From assembly GCA_036488725.1 (NCBI GenBank), contig DASXHD010000006.1, positions 1 through 64,000 of the forward strand: a DNA stretch of 64,000 nucleotides. The letters are read 5' to 3'. The first letter of the stretch is position 1. Each line of letters begins with the position of its first letter. Shown one piece after another: positions 52,592 to 61,581 of this stretch. The notes beneath the pieces were generated by a model. The model was given only the letters and a program-made list of their open reading frames with translations. It was not told the DNA's origin and searched no databases. The translations under genes were made by a program, and so were the position numbers. This DNA comes from DASXHD01 sp036488725 (GTDB taxonomy: Bacteria; Myxococcota_A; Polyangia; Polyangiales; Polyangiaceae).

Positions 52592-53785
52592 GTGCACGTA
52601 GGGCGCGCCCTCCGGCACCGCAATTATCGGCTTTTTTTCGCGGGACAAGGGACGTCGCTCGTCGGGACGTGGATCACGCGCGTCGCGACGAGCTGGCTCG
52701 TCTATCGCTTGACGGGGTCGGCGCTCTTGCTCGGCGTCGTCGGTTTCGCGGGGCAGCTGCCGACGTTTTTGCTCGCGCCGTTCGCCGGCGTGCTCGTCGA
52801 CCGCTGGAGCCGGCATCGCGTGCTCGTCGTCGCGCAAGTGCTCTCGATGCTCCAGTCGGCGCTGCTCGCGTTCTTCGCGCTCACCAAGACGATCACCGTG
52901 TGGCACGTGCTCGCGCTCGTCGCGTTTCAAGGGCTCATCAACGCGTTCGACACGCCGGCGCGGCAAGCGTTCGTCGTCGACATGGTCGAGGACCGCGCGG
53001 ATTTGTCGAACGCCATCGCGCTGAATTCGTCGATGGTGAACGGCGCGCGTCTCATCGGGCCGTCGATCGCCGGCGTGCTCATCGCGGCCTTCGGCGAGGG
53101 CTGGTGCTTCGCGATCGACGCGGTGAGCTACGTCGCGGTGATCGTCTCGCTCCTCATGATGGTCGTCACGCCGAAGCCGCCGCGCACGAAAAAAAGCCGC
53201 GTGCTCGAAGAGCTCGGCGAAGGTTTTCGCTACGCGGCGAGGCACGTCGAGATTCGGTCGGTGCTCCTCCTGCTCGCGGTCGTGAGCCTCGTCGGCATGC
53301 CGTACATGGTGCTCATGCCGATCTTCGCGTCGAAGGTGCTGCACGGCGGACCGCACACGCTCGGCGCGCTGACTGCCGCGTCCGGCGCCGGCGCGATCAC
53401 CGGCGCGCTCTGGCTCGCGTCGCGCAAGGACGAGACCGGCATCAAGCGCATCATCGTGCTCGGCGGCGTGACCTTCGGCGCCGGGCTCATCGCGCTCGGC
53501 GCGTCGCACTGGGTGTGGCTCTCGCTCACGCTCATGCTCGCGACGGGCGGCGGCATGATGATTCAAATGGCGGGCAGCAACACGCTCATCCAAACGTGCG
53601 TCGACGAGGACAAACGCGGCCGAGTGATGAGCTTCTACACGATGGCGTTTTTCGGAATGGCGCCGTTCGGGAGCCTCGCCGCGGGCGTGCTCGCCGATCG
53701 CATCGGCGCGCAAGGTACAGTCATCGCCGGGGGCATCGCGACCTTGATTGCGGTCGCGGCGTTCAAGCTCGTTCGGCGCGCGTGA
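52592..53785 (+). CDS. MFS exporter, EntS-like (DHA3) family
   Basis: 397 residues, twelve membrane segments, GTG start. ALRHRNYRLFFAGQGTSLVGTWITRVATSWLVYRLTGSALLLGVVGFAGQLPTFLLAPFAGVLVDRW matches the enterobactin exporter-like group. The loop NAFDTPARQAFVVDMVEDRADLSNAIALNSS is also typical. It is transcribed with the EmrB-type gene. Substrate unknown. Confidence 0.93.
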   Translation: MHVGRALRHRNYRLFFAGQGTSLVGTWITRVATSWLVYRLTGSALLLGVVGFAGQLPTFLLAPFAGVLVDRWSRHRVLVVAQVLSMLQSALLAFFALTKTITVWHVLALVAFQGLINAFDTPARQAFVVDMVEDRADLSNAIALNSSMVNGARLIGPSIAGVLIAAFGEGWCFAIDAVSYVAVIVSLLMMVVTPKPPRTKKSRVLEELGEGFRYAARHVEIRSVLLLLAVVSLVGMPYMVLMPIFASKVLHGGPHTLGALTAASGAGAITGALWLASRKDETGIKRIIVLGGVTFGAGLIALGASHWVWLSLTLMLATGGGMMIQMAGSNTLIQTCVDEDKRGRVMSFYTMAFFGMAPFGSLAAGVLADRIGAQGTVIAGGIATLIAVAAFKLVRRA

Positions 53786-53801
53786 TGCAGTGGGATTCCG
53801 C

Positions 53802-54059
53802 ATGGCAACACGAGCGGAACGGTTCCGCGCTCGAGAAGAGCGCAAAGGCCCGAAGAAGCCGAGCGGCCCGGGCGGCGCGCACGGCGGCCACAACGAAAAT
53901 CCGAGCCGGCGCGCCGGAAAAAAGGCGAGCTACGCGCTCGAGACGCATTCGCCGACGTCGCGACCGTCGCGCAAGTCGACGCGCTCGAGCGCCAACCGCA
54001 GCAAGCCGGACACCAACCTGCAGCTCCGCGAATCCAGAAAGACACGCCGCGGGACCTGA
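53802..54059 (+). CDS. small basic protein, conserved-looking
   Basis: 85 residues from the ATG at 53802. Strongly basic (MATRAERFRAREERKGPKKP), with RRAGKKASYALE and PSRKSTRSSANRSKPDTNLQ phrases that look conserved rather than random. No signal peptide. It could bind nucleic acid. Unrecognised. Confidence 0.6.
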   Translation: MATRAERFRAREERKGPKKPSGPGGAHGGHNENPSRRAGKKASYALETHSPTSRPSRKSTRSSANRSKPDTNLQLRESRKTRRGT

Positions 54060-54105
54060 CGGCTCGGGTGGCACATCCAATGCTCGGGGATGAGCCCGAG
54101 GCTCG

Positions 54106-56256
54106 ATGCGCGACCCGAACCATTCCACACTCGAACAAAATCGACACAGCGCGAAGGCGCGCCACGCGGTGATCGCGTGCGCGTGCGTCGTTTCTCTAGT
54201 GGCGATGGGCTGTCCTCATTCGCGTGGCGGTGAGGCGTCTGCGTCGCAACCGCCGAGCGCGCTCCCTGCGGCGCGTCCGGTCGCGCAAGTCGTCTACGAC
54301 GGCGCGCTCAAGAGCGGCTGGCAAGACTCCGGATGGTCGCCCCACGACATCGGTCACGGCCCGGCGAAGATCGACTTTTCGCACGACGGCGGCTGGATGC
54401 TCTCGAACCCCGCGCTGCACGGCCGTTTCGGCGGCGTCGAGCTCCGCGTGAAGGCGCCCGAGGGTGAGGCAGAGTTCCTCGAGCTTCGTCTCGACTCGAA
54501 CGACAAGACCATTTTTCCGCGCATCCAAGTGCGCGCGGATCAAAAAGCGGATCTCGGCGACGGCTGGGAAGAAGTCTTCGTCCCGATCGACGAGCTCGAT
54601 CCGAAGAACATCCCGTTCGATCGCATCGTCATGCGCGCGTTCCGGAAGATGCCGGCCAAGACCGTGCTCATCGACAAGATCGCGCTCGTCGCGTCGGGCC
54701 CGGACGGCGGCGCGCCGCTTCCGTCGAACATGCCCGTCGCCAACGCGATGCTGCGCGTCGACTGCCGCGCGCGACCCAAGGCGATCAGCCCGCTCATTTA
54801 CGGCATCGCGTGGAACGAGCGTGAAAACGAGCCGCCGGCGGTGCGCGCGACGACGCGTCGCTGGGGCGGCAACCCGACCTCGACGTACAACTGGCAGCTC
54901 GGCAACGCGTGGAACACCGGCAACGATTGGTTCTTCGAGAACGTCGCGGTCAAACCGGTGTCGGCGTTCTTCGCCGAAAACGATCGACTCCACATGACGA
55001 GCGCGCTCACCGTGCCGATGCTCGGTTGGGTCGCGAAGGACACGACGTCGTCTTCGTTTCCGGTGAGCGTCTACGGAAACCAGCAGTACACCGACGGCTA
55101 CCGCAAAGAAGCGGGCAACGGCGTGAAGCCGAACGGCAAGCCGATCCTCGACACGTCGCCCGAGCGCACCAGCATTCGCATCAATCCCGATTTCGACGCG
55201 CGGTGGCTCGAGTCGCTCGCGTCGAGCGGACACGCGCCGCAGATCGTCATCCTCGACAACGAGCCGGGCATCTGGAACGAAACGCACCGCGACGTTCACC
55301 CCGAGCCGACGACGTACGACGAGCTCTTGCAGAAGAGCATCGCCTACGCGACCGCGATTCGACGCGCGGCGCCGAACGCGAAGATCGCGGGACCTGCCGA
55401 GTGGGGCTGGACCGGATACATGTATTCTGCAAAGGACAAAGCCGCGGGTTTCTCGCTGCATCCCGACCGGCGCGCGCACGGCGACGAGCCGATGGTCCCG
55501 TGGTGGCTCAAGCAAATGAAGATCGAGTCGGACAAGACCGGCGTCCGTTTGCTCGACATGCTCGATCTCCACTTTTATCCGCAGGCGCAGAACGTCTACT
55601 CGGACGCGTCGGACGCGAAGACCGCGGCGCTGCGCATTCGGCAAGTGCGCGGGCTCTGGGATCGCGACTACGTCGACGAGTCGTGGATCGGGCAACCGAT
55701 CGCGCTCCTCCCGCGCATGCGCGAGTGGATCGCGCAGACGTACCCGGGCCTCGGCATCATGATCGGCGAGTGGAACTTCGGCGGCGAGAAGCACATGAGC
55801 GGCGGGCTCGCGACCGCCGAGGCGCTCGGCCGCTTCGGACAAGAAGGCGTCGCGGCCGCGTATTACTGGACCGCGCCGCCCGCGGGCTCGCCTTCCGCGG
55901 AAGCGTTTCGCGCGTATCGCGACTACGACGGGCGCGGCTCGCACTTCGAGGATTGGTCGCTTCCGACGCGCGCGTCGCTCGACACGTCGCTCTTCGCGTC
56001 GCGCGACAAGGCGGGCAAGCACGTCGTCCTCGTCGCGCTCAACTTTTCGCCCGACGCTGCGGTCGCAGCGAGCGTCGACACGTCGTCTTGTGGCGCGACC
56101 TCGAGCGTGACCGCGCGCACGTATCAAGGCACCGGCGCGTTCGTTCCGGAGCAAGCGAGCACGTCGGGCTCCGGCGTGTCGGTCACGCTGCCCGCTTATT
56201 CGATCACGGTGATCGATTTGAGCCTCGCGTCACCCATTGGGGTTCCGGCCGAGTGA
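54106..56256 (+). CDS. glycoside hydrolase family 44-like lipoprotein
   Basis: 716 residues. The lipoprotein signal ends CVVSLVAMGC at residue ~36. A beta-sandwich region (about 55-200) precedes the GH44 catalytic barrel: SPLIYGIAWNERENEPPAVRATTRRWGGNPTSTYNWQLGNAWNTGNDWFFENV, the acid/base Glu in ILDNEPGIWNETHRDVHP, and the nucleophile Glu in IMIGEWNFGGEKH. GH44 enzymes hydrolyse beta-1,4-glucans (endoglucanase/xyloglucanase). Its position at the head of an exopolysaccharide region suggests trimming or release of an exported glucan. Confidence 0.92.
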   Translation: MRDPNHSTLEQNRHSAKARHAVIACACVVSLVAMGCPHSRGGEASASQPPSALPAARPVAQVVYDGALKSGWQDSGWSPHDIGHGPAKIDFSHDGGWMLSNPALHGRFGGVELRVKAPEGEAEFLELRLDSNDKTIFPRIQVRADQKADLGDGWEEVFVPIDELDPKNIPFDRIVMRAFRKMPAKTVLIDKIALVASGPDGGAPLPSNMPVANAMLRVDCRARPKAISPLIYGIAWNERENEPPAVRATTRRWGGNPTSTYNWQLGNAWNTGNDWFFENVAVKPVSAFFAENDRLHMTSALTVPMLGWVAKDTTSSSFPVSVYGNQQYTDGYRKEAGNGVKPNGKPILDTSPERTSIRINPDFDARWLESLASSGHAPQIVILDNEPGIWNETHRDVHPEPTTYDELLQKSIAYATAIRRAAPNAKIAGPAEWGWTGYMYSAKDKAAGFSLHPDRRAHGDEPMVPWWLKQMKIESDKTGVRLLDMLDLHFYPQAQNVYSDASDAKTAALRIRQVRGLWDRDYVDESWIGQPIALLPRMREWIAQTYPGLGIMIGEWNFGGEKHMSGGLATAEALGRFGQEGVAAAYYWTAPPAGSPSAEAFRAYRDYDGRGSHFEDWSLPTRASLDTSLFASRDKAGKHVVLVALNFSPDAAVAASVDTSSCGATSSVTARTYQGTGAFVPEQASTSGSGVSVTLPAYSITVIDLSLASPIGVPAE

Positions 56257-56259
56257 CGC

Positions 56260-57558
56260 ATGCTTGCATCGCTCGCGATAGCCAGTGGTCTCTTCACGAC
56301 GCTCTTTCTCGGCTCGCGGACCGAGCTGCGTCTGCGTGAGGTTCCGCTCGGGACCGGCGGCGTGCAGTTCGCCGTCGACCTCGAGACGCTCCCGTACGCG
56401 CGCTTCGAGATGCGCTCGCGTCACTTTGATTTCAAGATCGACTACGCGGCCGACGTCACGCAGCCCGATCTCGAAGGCGGCATCAACGCGGGCCCGCAGC
56501 TCTTCCAGCTCGCGAACATGTCGACTTGGTACTCGACGCGCGACTGGGAAATCGGCGCGTCGCAGGGCGGCGGCATCGGGCAGATGAATTTTTCGTACCT
56601 CACGCCTTACTCTGCAGTTCCTGGGCAAAGCGGCGGGCCGCCGCCGGTGCAGCTCGTGCCGTGCACCGATCTCACCAAGTGCGCCAACGAGCTCGTCGAG
56701 CTCGGCTCGTCGGCTTCTTCGCTGACGCTTCGTTACAAGCACGACCGAAGCTCGGTCGCGGTCTCGCCGAGCTACTCGGTGACCGGCGGCATCGACGACG
56801 CGTCGCGAAAAATATTTCCGGTCGTGTCGCTGCCGCGTGTCGACGCGTCGTTCGAGCAAACCGTGGGAAGGCGCGACGTCCTCGCGACGCGCGGAAGCGC
56901 CGCGGCTGCCGATTCGACGCCGCGCGCGTGCAACCCGGCGACCGGCGGGCCCCCGCTCGACCGCACCGATCCGAACCCGCCGACGTGCGCGCCGCGCGCG
57001 CAGTGGGGCACGCTGAGCGAAACTTGGGAGCACCGCCTCTCGCGCCGCATCTCGCTGGAGCTCACCGGCGGCGCCGCCGTCGCGCGCAACGAGATCGACA
57101 CGTCGCAGCCGTACAACCTCCTCGCGTATCCGGTCGCCGGCGTCCTCGTCGGCTACGCGCTCCGCAATCCGGATCCCGATCGTCCGGCCATGCATCCGAT
57201 CATCACCGATCCACCGAAGCCCTCCGCGTATGCGTATGCGCGCGTCGGCCCGGTGATCGACAACTATTGGGGCTTCGTCGACCCGCGTCTCGAGATCGGC
57301 GCCGCCGCGCTCGATCCGATCAACGACAAGTACACGCTCCTCGGTCACGCGGCGTTCGTTCGCAGCTTGCCGCCGACGGCGCTCGACGCGAGCTACTTCG
57401 CCGGCGACGTCGAGCTCCTGCGCCGCATCGACAAGTATCGCTTCGAGTTCGGCGGCGGCTTGCGCGGCGCGTACCAAAAAGATCCGTTCACTGGCGAGTT
57501 CTACGTGATCAGCGCGTACCTCACCTTCATCTGGCACGAGCCGAGGATCAAATTCTGA
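56260..57558 (+). CDS. outer-membrane beta-barrel protein of polysaccharide locus
   Basis: 432 residues. N-terminal hydrophobic helix, then amphipathic beta strands ending in aromatic residues (FEMRSRHFDFKIDYAADV, YAYARVGPVIDNYWGF, YRFEFGGGLRGAYQKDPFTGEFYVISAYLTFIWHEPRIKF). The final strand ends in Phe, a beta-barrel assembly signal. It lies between the GH44 gene and a polymerase-like gene, stop overlapping the latter's start (TGATG), so it is likely an outer-membrane part of export. Confidence 0.78.
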   Translation: MLASLAIASGLFTTLFLGSRTELRLREVPLGTGGVQFAVDLETLPYARFEMRSRHFDFKIDYAADVTQPDLEGGINAGPQLFQLANMSTWYSTRDWEIGASQGGGIGQMNFSYLTPYSAVPGQSGGPPPVQLVPCTDLTKCANELVELGSSASSLTLRYKHDRSSVAVSPSYSVTGGIDDASRKIFPVVSLPRVDASFEQTVGRRDVLATRGSAAAADSTPRACNPATGGPPLDRTDPNPPTCAPRAQWGTLSETWEHRLSRRISLELTGGAAVARNEIDTSQPYNLLAYPVAGVLVGYALRNPDPDRPAMHPIITDPPKPSAYAYARVGPVIDNYWGFVDPRLEIGAAALDPINDKYTLLGHAAFVRSLPPTALDASYFAGDVELLRRIDKYRFEFGGGLRGAYQKDPFTGEFYVISAYLTFIWHEPRIKF

Positions 57559-59000
57559 TGGCGAGACGATTCACCTACCTCCTCATCTGGTTGGCGCTCA
57601 CCGAAGAAATCGAAGGCGAGATCTTCTCGGGCAAGTGGTCGACGCCGCTCACGACGATCGGCACCGCGATCTTCAGGCCGCTCCCCGGCATCAAGCTGCC
57701 GTTTTGGGACATCCTCATGATCGGGACGCTGCTGCTCGCGCTCGGCGAAAAAGGCGCCAAAACCGGGCGCGTCAAGCCGGTCGTCAAATCGATCAAGCTC
57801 GCGCTCGGCTCGATCGCGGCGCTCTGGATGTTCGGCGTCGTGCGCGGCGGCGACATTCGCCAAACGCTCTGGCAGCTCCACCCGTTCGTCATCGCGGTCG
57901 TGCTCGCGATGCTCGTCATGTCGACGTGCCGCACGCCCAAGCACATCGCGACGCTCGGCAAAGTCGTCCTCTCCGCCGCGCTTTATCGCGCAGGCGTGCT
58001 CTTCGTTTTTTATTACACGATCGGTCGCGACATCACCCCGCCGCTCGAAGTGATGACGACGCACGCCGACACGGTGCTCTTCGTGACCGGCATGCTCATC
58101 GTCATCGTGAACATGCTCGAGCGGCGCACGCTCATGTCGTTCGTGTGGATGGTGGTCGCGTGCGTGCCGCTCGCGCTCGCGATCAAGCTGAACAACCGGC
58201 GGCTCGCGTGGCTCAGCTTGGGCGTCGGCCTCGGCGTTTCGTTCTGGGTGCTCCCGAAGAGCCCGTTCAAGAAGAAGATGAATCGCGCGATGATCGCGGC
58301 GATTCCGCTGCTCTGTCTCTACGTCGCGGCGGGCTGGGGCAAGACGAGCGGCATCTTCAAACCGGTCGGCGCGATCTCGACGATGGTCGGCAAAGGCGAG
58401 AACACGTCGAGCGAGATGCGCGACATCGAGAACTACAACCTCGTTCAAACGCTCCGAACCGATCCGGTTCTCGGAACGGGCTGGGGTCACGAATACAAAG
58501 AAGTGTCGGTCGCGATCAGCATCGAAAAGATTTTCCCGCAGTACAGATACATCCCGCACAACAGCGTGCTCGGGCTGCTCGCGTTCTCGGGGCTCATCGG
58601 GTTCGCGCTCGTGTGGCAGCTCTTCATCGTGGGGACGTACTTCCACGCGATCGCAGTCGGTGCCGCACGGACGACCGCGCTGCGAACGGCGGCGGTCGTC
58701 GGGTTCACGTCGATCGTGACGTTCGTCTTTCAGATGTGGGGCGACATGGGTTGGAACACGCTCCTCGCAGACGTGATCCTCGCGACGAGCCTGGGCGTCG
58801 CGGGGCGGCTCCCGGTTCTCGCGGGCGCGTGGCCACCGGCGGCGGTTCCTGCTGCTGGCGCGGGTCCGGTTGCGGTAGTCGTTGGAGTGCCCGGGAATGC
58901 AGCAGGAGTTGGGCTGCATGGAGATGCAGCAGGAGTTGGGCTGCCTGGGACTGAAGTCCCAGGCAGCGGAGAGATCAAAGGGGCGCCTCGGCGAGTTTGA
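57558..59000 (+). CDS. O-antigen ligase/polymerase-like membrane protein
   Basis: 480 residues, about ten membrane segments, with the periplasmic loop GEIFSGKWSTPL early and a Wzy_C-type region IPHNSVLGLLAFSGLIGFALVWQLF late, preceded by the large loop DPVLGTGWGHEYKEVSVAI. The wording is that of Wzy/WaaL proteins that polymerise or transfer polysaccharide. The last ~34 residues (447-480) are encoded by the repeat A described at 58897 and are Gly/Ala/Val-rich, unlike the rest of the protein. Confidence 0.85.
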   Translation: MARRFTYLLIWLALTEEIEGEIFSGKWSTPLTTIGTAIFRPLPGIKLPFWDILMIGTLLLALGEKGAKTGRVKPVVKSIKLALGSIAALWMFGVVRGGDIRQTLWQLHPFVIAVVLAMLVMSTCRTPKHIATLGKVVLSAALYRAGVLFVFYYTIGRDITPPLEVMTTHADTVLFVTGMLIVIVNMLERRTLMSFVWMVVACVPLALAIKLNNRRLAWLSLGVGLGVSFWVLPKSPFKKKMNRAMIAAIPLLCLYVAAGWGKTSGIFKPVGAISTMVGKGENTSSEMRDIENYNLVQTLRTDPVLGTGWGHEYKEVSVAISIEKIFPQYRYIPHNSVLGLLAFSGLIGFALVWQLFIVGTYFHAIAVGAARTTALRTAAVVGFTSIVTFVFQMWGDMGWNTLLADVILATSLGVAGRLPVLAGAWPPAAVPAAGAGPVAVVVGVPGNAAGVGLHGDAAGVGLPGTEVPGSGEIKGAPRRV

Positions 59001-59047
59001 GGGCGCCGCGAGGGCGGTGCGGTAAGCCCGCCTTCGGCGGGCTCGGA
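58897..59047 (+). repeat. two-hairpin repeat, copy A
   Basis: Two 27-bp units (from 58897 and 58924) are followed by a palindrome CTGCCTGGGACT-GA-AGTCCCAGGCAG, a spacer, and a second hairpin AGCCCGCC-TTC-GGCGGGCT (to about 59043). Copy B at 60602-60806 is its inverted homologue. It lies at the 3' end of the polymerase gene, which it partly encodes, and before the convergent gene. Confidence 0.75.
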
Positions 59048-59058
59048 ATCGCGTGTTG

Positions 59059-59775
59059 TCAGGAGACTGGTGTCGACGGCGCGGGGGCGTGGCGCGAGCG
59101 CGGCTTCACCGCGTGACGCGGGAGGGTGCTCGCGTAGTGGGCGAGCTTGGTCTCGTCTCCGCGGAAGACGCGTCGCGCGACGAAGCGAACGTGGGCCGTC
59201 TCGGCGAGCACCGCGTGGGCGAGCGCGTCGAGCGCGGTCGACGCGTCGTGGCGGTTGGACTTCGTCTTCACGTGCGCGACGTCGGCGCCCTCGAGCGCGT
59301 GGAGCATGTCCTCGACGTGATGGACGCCCTTCGCGTCGAGATGGACCTTGGCCGCGTCTTTCGCGTCCTCTTCGGCCGCCGCGAGAAGCGCATGCGCGAA
59401 TCCTTCGACCGAGGCCACCGACGACGCGTCGAGCACGCGCCCGTAGCCGAACTTGCGCGCCTTGGTCTCGTCCTTGGTGCTCGCATCGGCGAGCCACACG
59501 AGCTCGGCCGCGTCGCGAATCGCTCGGCACGTCTCGGCGAGCGCCGCGCACGCTTTCGCGACCAGCACGCCCGCGCCGACCTGCTCGTGAAGGTTCGTCG
59601 TGCTCGAAGCCGCGCCCGCTTTGAGCTTGTACCCGTCGGCGCGCAGCTGCGCGAGCTCGTGCGCATCGACGTGCTTCGCGAACGTCTTGTCACCGAGGTC
59701 GGATTCGGCCGCAGCAGCGAGCCGCTCGGCGTCGGTCGCAATCGCTTCGTAGCTGTGATGAGGCTTCGTCGTCAT
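59059..59775 (-). CDS. hypothetical helical protein
   Basis: 238 residues from the ATG at 59775. Ala-rich and helical, with many His residues (KHVDAHELAQL, HLDAKGVHHVEDMLHAL). No motif recognised. No signal peptide. It ends 58 bp from the polymerase gene, in the convergent pair that holds repeat A. Confidence 0.7.
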   Translation of the reverse strand: MTTKPHHSYEAIATDAERLAAAAESDLGDKTFAKHVDAHELAQLRADGYKLKAGAASSTTNLHEQVGAGVLVAKACAALAETCRAIRDAAELVWLADASTKDETKARKFGYGRVLDASSVASVEGFAHALLAAAEEDAKDAAKVHLDAKGVHHVEDMLHALEGADVAHVKTKSNRHDASTALDALAHAVLAETAHVRFVARRVFRGDETKLAHYASTLPRHAVKPRSRHAPAPSTPVS

Positions 59776-59835
59776 GAGGGTGCGCCCAGGCTACGTGAGG
59801 CCGACGCGATTTGAGAAGAGGCGACCGCCCCGCAC

Positions 59836-59930
59836 GTGGAGGACGGCGGGATTCACCGGGAGGACGACCGGATTTGCCGGGAGGACGACCGGATTTGCCG
59901 GGAGAACGAGTGGATTTACGCGGAGATGAG
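59836..59930. repeat. 21-bp tandem repeat
   Basis: About 4.3 copies of a 21-bp unit close to CGGGAGGACGACCGGATTTGC, two of them identical and the outer ones diverged. Lies in the 256-bp gap between the divergent genes at 59775 and 60032, where it may affect both promoters. Nothing else is seen in the gap. Confidence 0.75.
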
Positions 59931-60031
59931 AAGGCGCGCCGTGCTTGCCCGGCCGCTCGACCGCGCACGCGCACGCGCTTGAGAGCGAGAGAGCCGAAAC
60001 ACTCGCGTGACGACCGACGGCGTAGCCGCCG

Positions 60032-60604
60032 ATGACGACGGGCGCCGCGCCAAGTGCGTGCGCGCCGCGGGCGTCGTTCCTCTGCGATTTCGCCGTCGGT
60101 CGCAGCTATCCTTCGTCGGTGGCGCTCGGCCCAAGCAATCCCACATGGAAGGCGCTCTACGATGCGCTCGCTGCGCTCGCCGTCGCGTGCGATGGGACGT
60201 TTGCGTTCGTTCTCGACGAGGGCAACGGGCTCTGGTGCGTCGGCATCCGCGATCGCGCGCCGACCACGATGACGTTCAAAGAGGACGACGCCGCAGATCG
60301 TTTCTACCGCGACGAGATCGTGCCGCGCACGTCGATGATGCAGCACGGACGAAAATTCGAGATCGTCCGTCGCTTCACCGACGTCAACGAGAGCGGCGAC
60401 CGGTACTTCGCCGTTTCGTTCGCGAGCATCTATGCGCTCGTCGTTTGGTTCGACACCGCATTCGACGTCGAGCGCGCGCGGACCGAAGTGCGGAAAGCCC
60501 TTCCGCGGATCGAATCACTCGTCGTCGATCTTCCGCCGTCCGGCGGCCCGTCAGACGACGAAGCCGCCGCAAAGGTGCGCGCATACCGCTGCGCGGGACT
60601 CTGA
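60032..60604 (+). CDS. hypothetical protein, roadblock/LC7-like fold possible
   Basis: 190 residues. LYDALAALAVACDGTFAFVLDEGNGLWCVGI is like the first strands of roadblock/LC7 proteins, and a later SFASIYALVVWFDTAFDVERARTEVRKALPRIESLV resembles the second half of that fold. Myxobacteria have many such proteins (MglB-like). The start at 60032 is an ATG. Low certainty on function. Confidence 0.6.
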   Translation: MTTGAAPSACAPRASFLCDFAVGRSYPSSVALGPSNPTWKALYDALAALAVACDGTFAFVLDEGNGLWCVGIRDRAPTTMTFKEDDAADRFYRDEIVPRTSMMQHGRKFEIVRRFTDVNESGDRYFAVSFASIYALVVWFDTAFDVERARTEVRKALPRIESLVVDLPPSGGPSDDEAAAKVRAYRCAGL

Positions 60605-60806
60605 GGCCGCCGAAGGCGGCCTTCCCGCACCTCTCTCGAGGCGCCTCCAAGACTCGCGGCGCCCCTTTGACTCTCCGCTGCCTGGGGCTTCAGCCCCAGG
60701 TAGCCCAAATGCAGCATCAACACCGGCAGCCCCAAATGCAGCATCAACACCGGCAGCCCGATGCAGCATCAACACCGGCCACCCCCGCATGCAGCATCAA
60801 CCCCGC
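60602..60806 (-). repeat. two-hairpin repeat, copy B (inverted relative to A)
   Basis: Read on the minus strand it contains four units of about 27 bp (on the plus strand ATGCAGCATCAACACC begins at 60709, 60736 and 60761, and a diverged unit at 60789), then the palindrome CTACCTGGGGCT-GA-AGCCCCAGGCAG, a spacer and hairpin GGCCGCC-TTC-GGCGGCC. It shares CAGGCAGCGGAGAG and CAAAGGGGCGCC with copy A. It lies between convergent gene ends. Confidence 0.75.
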
Positions 60807-60816
60807 CGGCGCGCGC

Positions 60817-60984
60817 TCAAACGTGCGGCGCGATGAACAGCGTCGCGAGCACCCAGATTGTGCAATACACATAAAACGCGACGACCGCCTTGCCGAGGGC
60901 GCGCTGCTTGTTTTTTTTCCGCGCGTAGACGAGCGGGATGACGATCGTCGCGAGGAGGATGCTGAAGACGATGGCTTTGCCCAT
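60817..60984 (-). CDS. 55-residue two-helix membrane protein
   Basis: MGKAIVFSILLATIVIPLVY then ARKKNKQRALGKAVVAFYVY and CTIWVLATLFIAPHV. Two membrane helices separated by a basic loop. Its ATG at 60984 is 6 bp after the stop of the export-lipoprotein gene (60991), so it is probably translated with it. Possibly an accessory subunit of the polysaccharide machinery. Confidence 0.7.
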   Translation of the reverse strand: MGKAIVFSILLATIVIPLVYARKKNKQRALGKAVVAFYVYCTIWVLATLFIAPHV

Positions 60985-60990
60985 CGGTTT

Positions 60991-61581
60991 TTACTCCACG
61001 ACCACGACGTCGCCGCGGCGGAGGCCGAAGTCGACGGCGGCCGGGTCGGTGCCTGCGAGGCCGTCGAACGTGAAGCGGACGCGGAGCGCGTCTTTCTGTT
61101 CGCGGCGCACGACGAAGATGCGGCTTCGATCGGCGTAGTCGGTGAGGCCGCCGGCGCCGGCGAGAGCTTCGGCGACGCTCGCGTTCGGGTCGAGCTTCAC
61201 GACGCCGGGGTGCGCGACCTCGCCGAGGACGCTCACCATGACCGGCGCGACCTCTTCGACGTTCACGGTCACGCTCGGCGCGACGATGAACTCTTTGAGA
61301 CGTGCTTCGAGCTCCGCGCGAAGCGACGACGGCGTCTTGCCGCGCACTTCGACGTCGCCGAGGAGCGGCAGCGCGATGCGGCCGTCGGTGCGGACGCGCG
61401 CGTGCGTGCTCATCGAGTCTTGGTTGACGACGCGCACGCTGATGAGATCGCCCGCGCCGATGAGGTACTCGTGCGCGCTCGTCGTCGATGGCGGCAGGTC
61501 TTTCGCCCACACGTAGTGACCCGTGCCGGCGCAACCACCGAGACCCAGAAAAACGACCAACGACAGCTCACGAATTCGCAT
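60991..61581 (-). CDS. Wza-type polysaccharide export lipoprotein
   Basis: 196 residues. Lipobox LGLGGC (Cys17). Poly_export domain YLIGAGDLISVRVVNQDSMSTHARVRTDGRIALPLLGDVEVRGKTPSSLRAELEARLKEF, then an SLBB domain VSVLGEVAHPGVVKLDPNASVAEALAGAGG. It forms the outer-membrane export channel in Wzx/Wzy systems, although shorter than E. coli Wza (379), so it lacks extra SLBB and the C-terminal helix. Overlaps the flippase by 14 bp. Confidence 0.95.
   Translation of the reverse strand: MRIRELSLVVFLGLGGCAGTGHYVWAKDLPPSTTSAHEYLIGAGDLISVRVVNQDSMSTHARVRTDGRIALPLLGDVEVRGKTPSSLRAELEARLKEFIVAPSVTVNVEEVAPVMVSVLGEVAHPGVVKLDPNASVAEALAGAGGLTDYADRSRIFVVRREQKDALRVRFTFDGLAGTDPAAVDFGLRRGDVVVVE

Noticed and set aside
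59836..59930. possible CRISPR array (short repeats)
   Set aside because: Units are contiguous 21-bp tandem copies without spacers, and there are no cas genes.
59811..60035. 74-codon basic ORF over the 21-bp repeats
   Set aside because: Its sequence is just the translated repeat plus Arg-rich shadow; no ribosome site.
60709..60806. possible CRISPR array (27-bp units)
   Set aside because: Units are directly adjacent and part of the two-hairpin repeat; no unique spacers.
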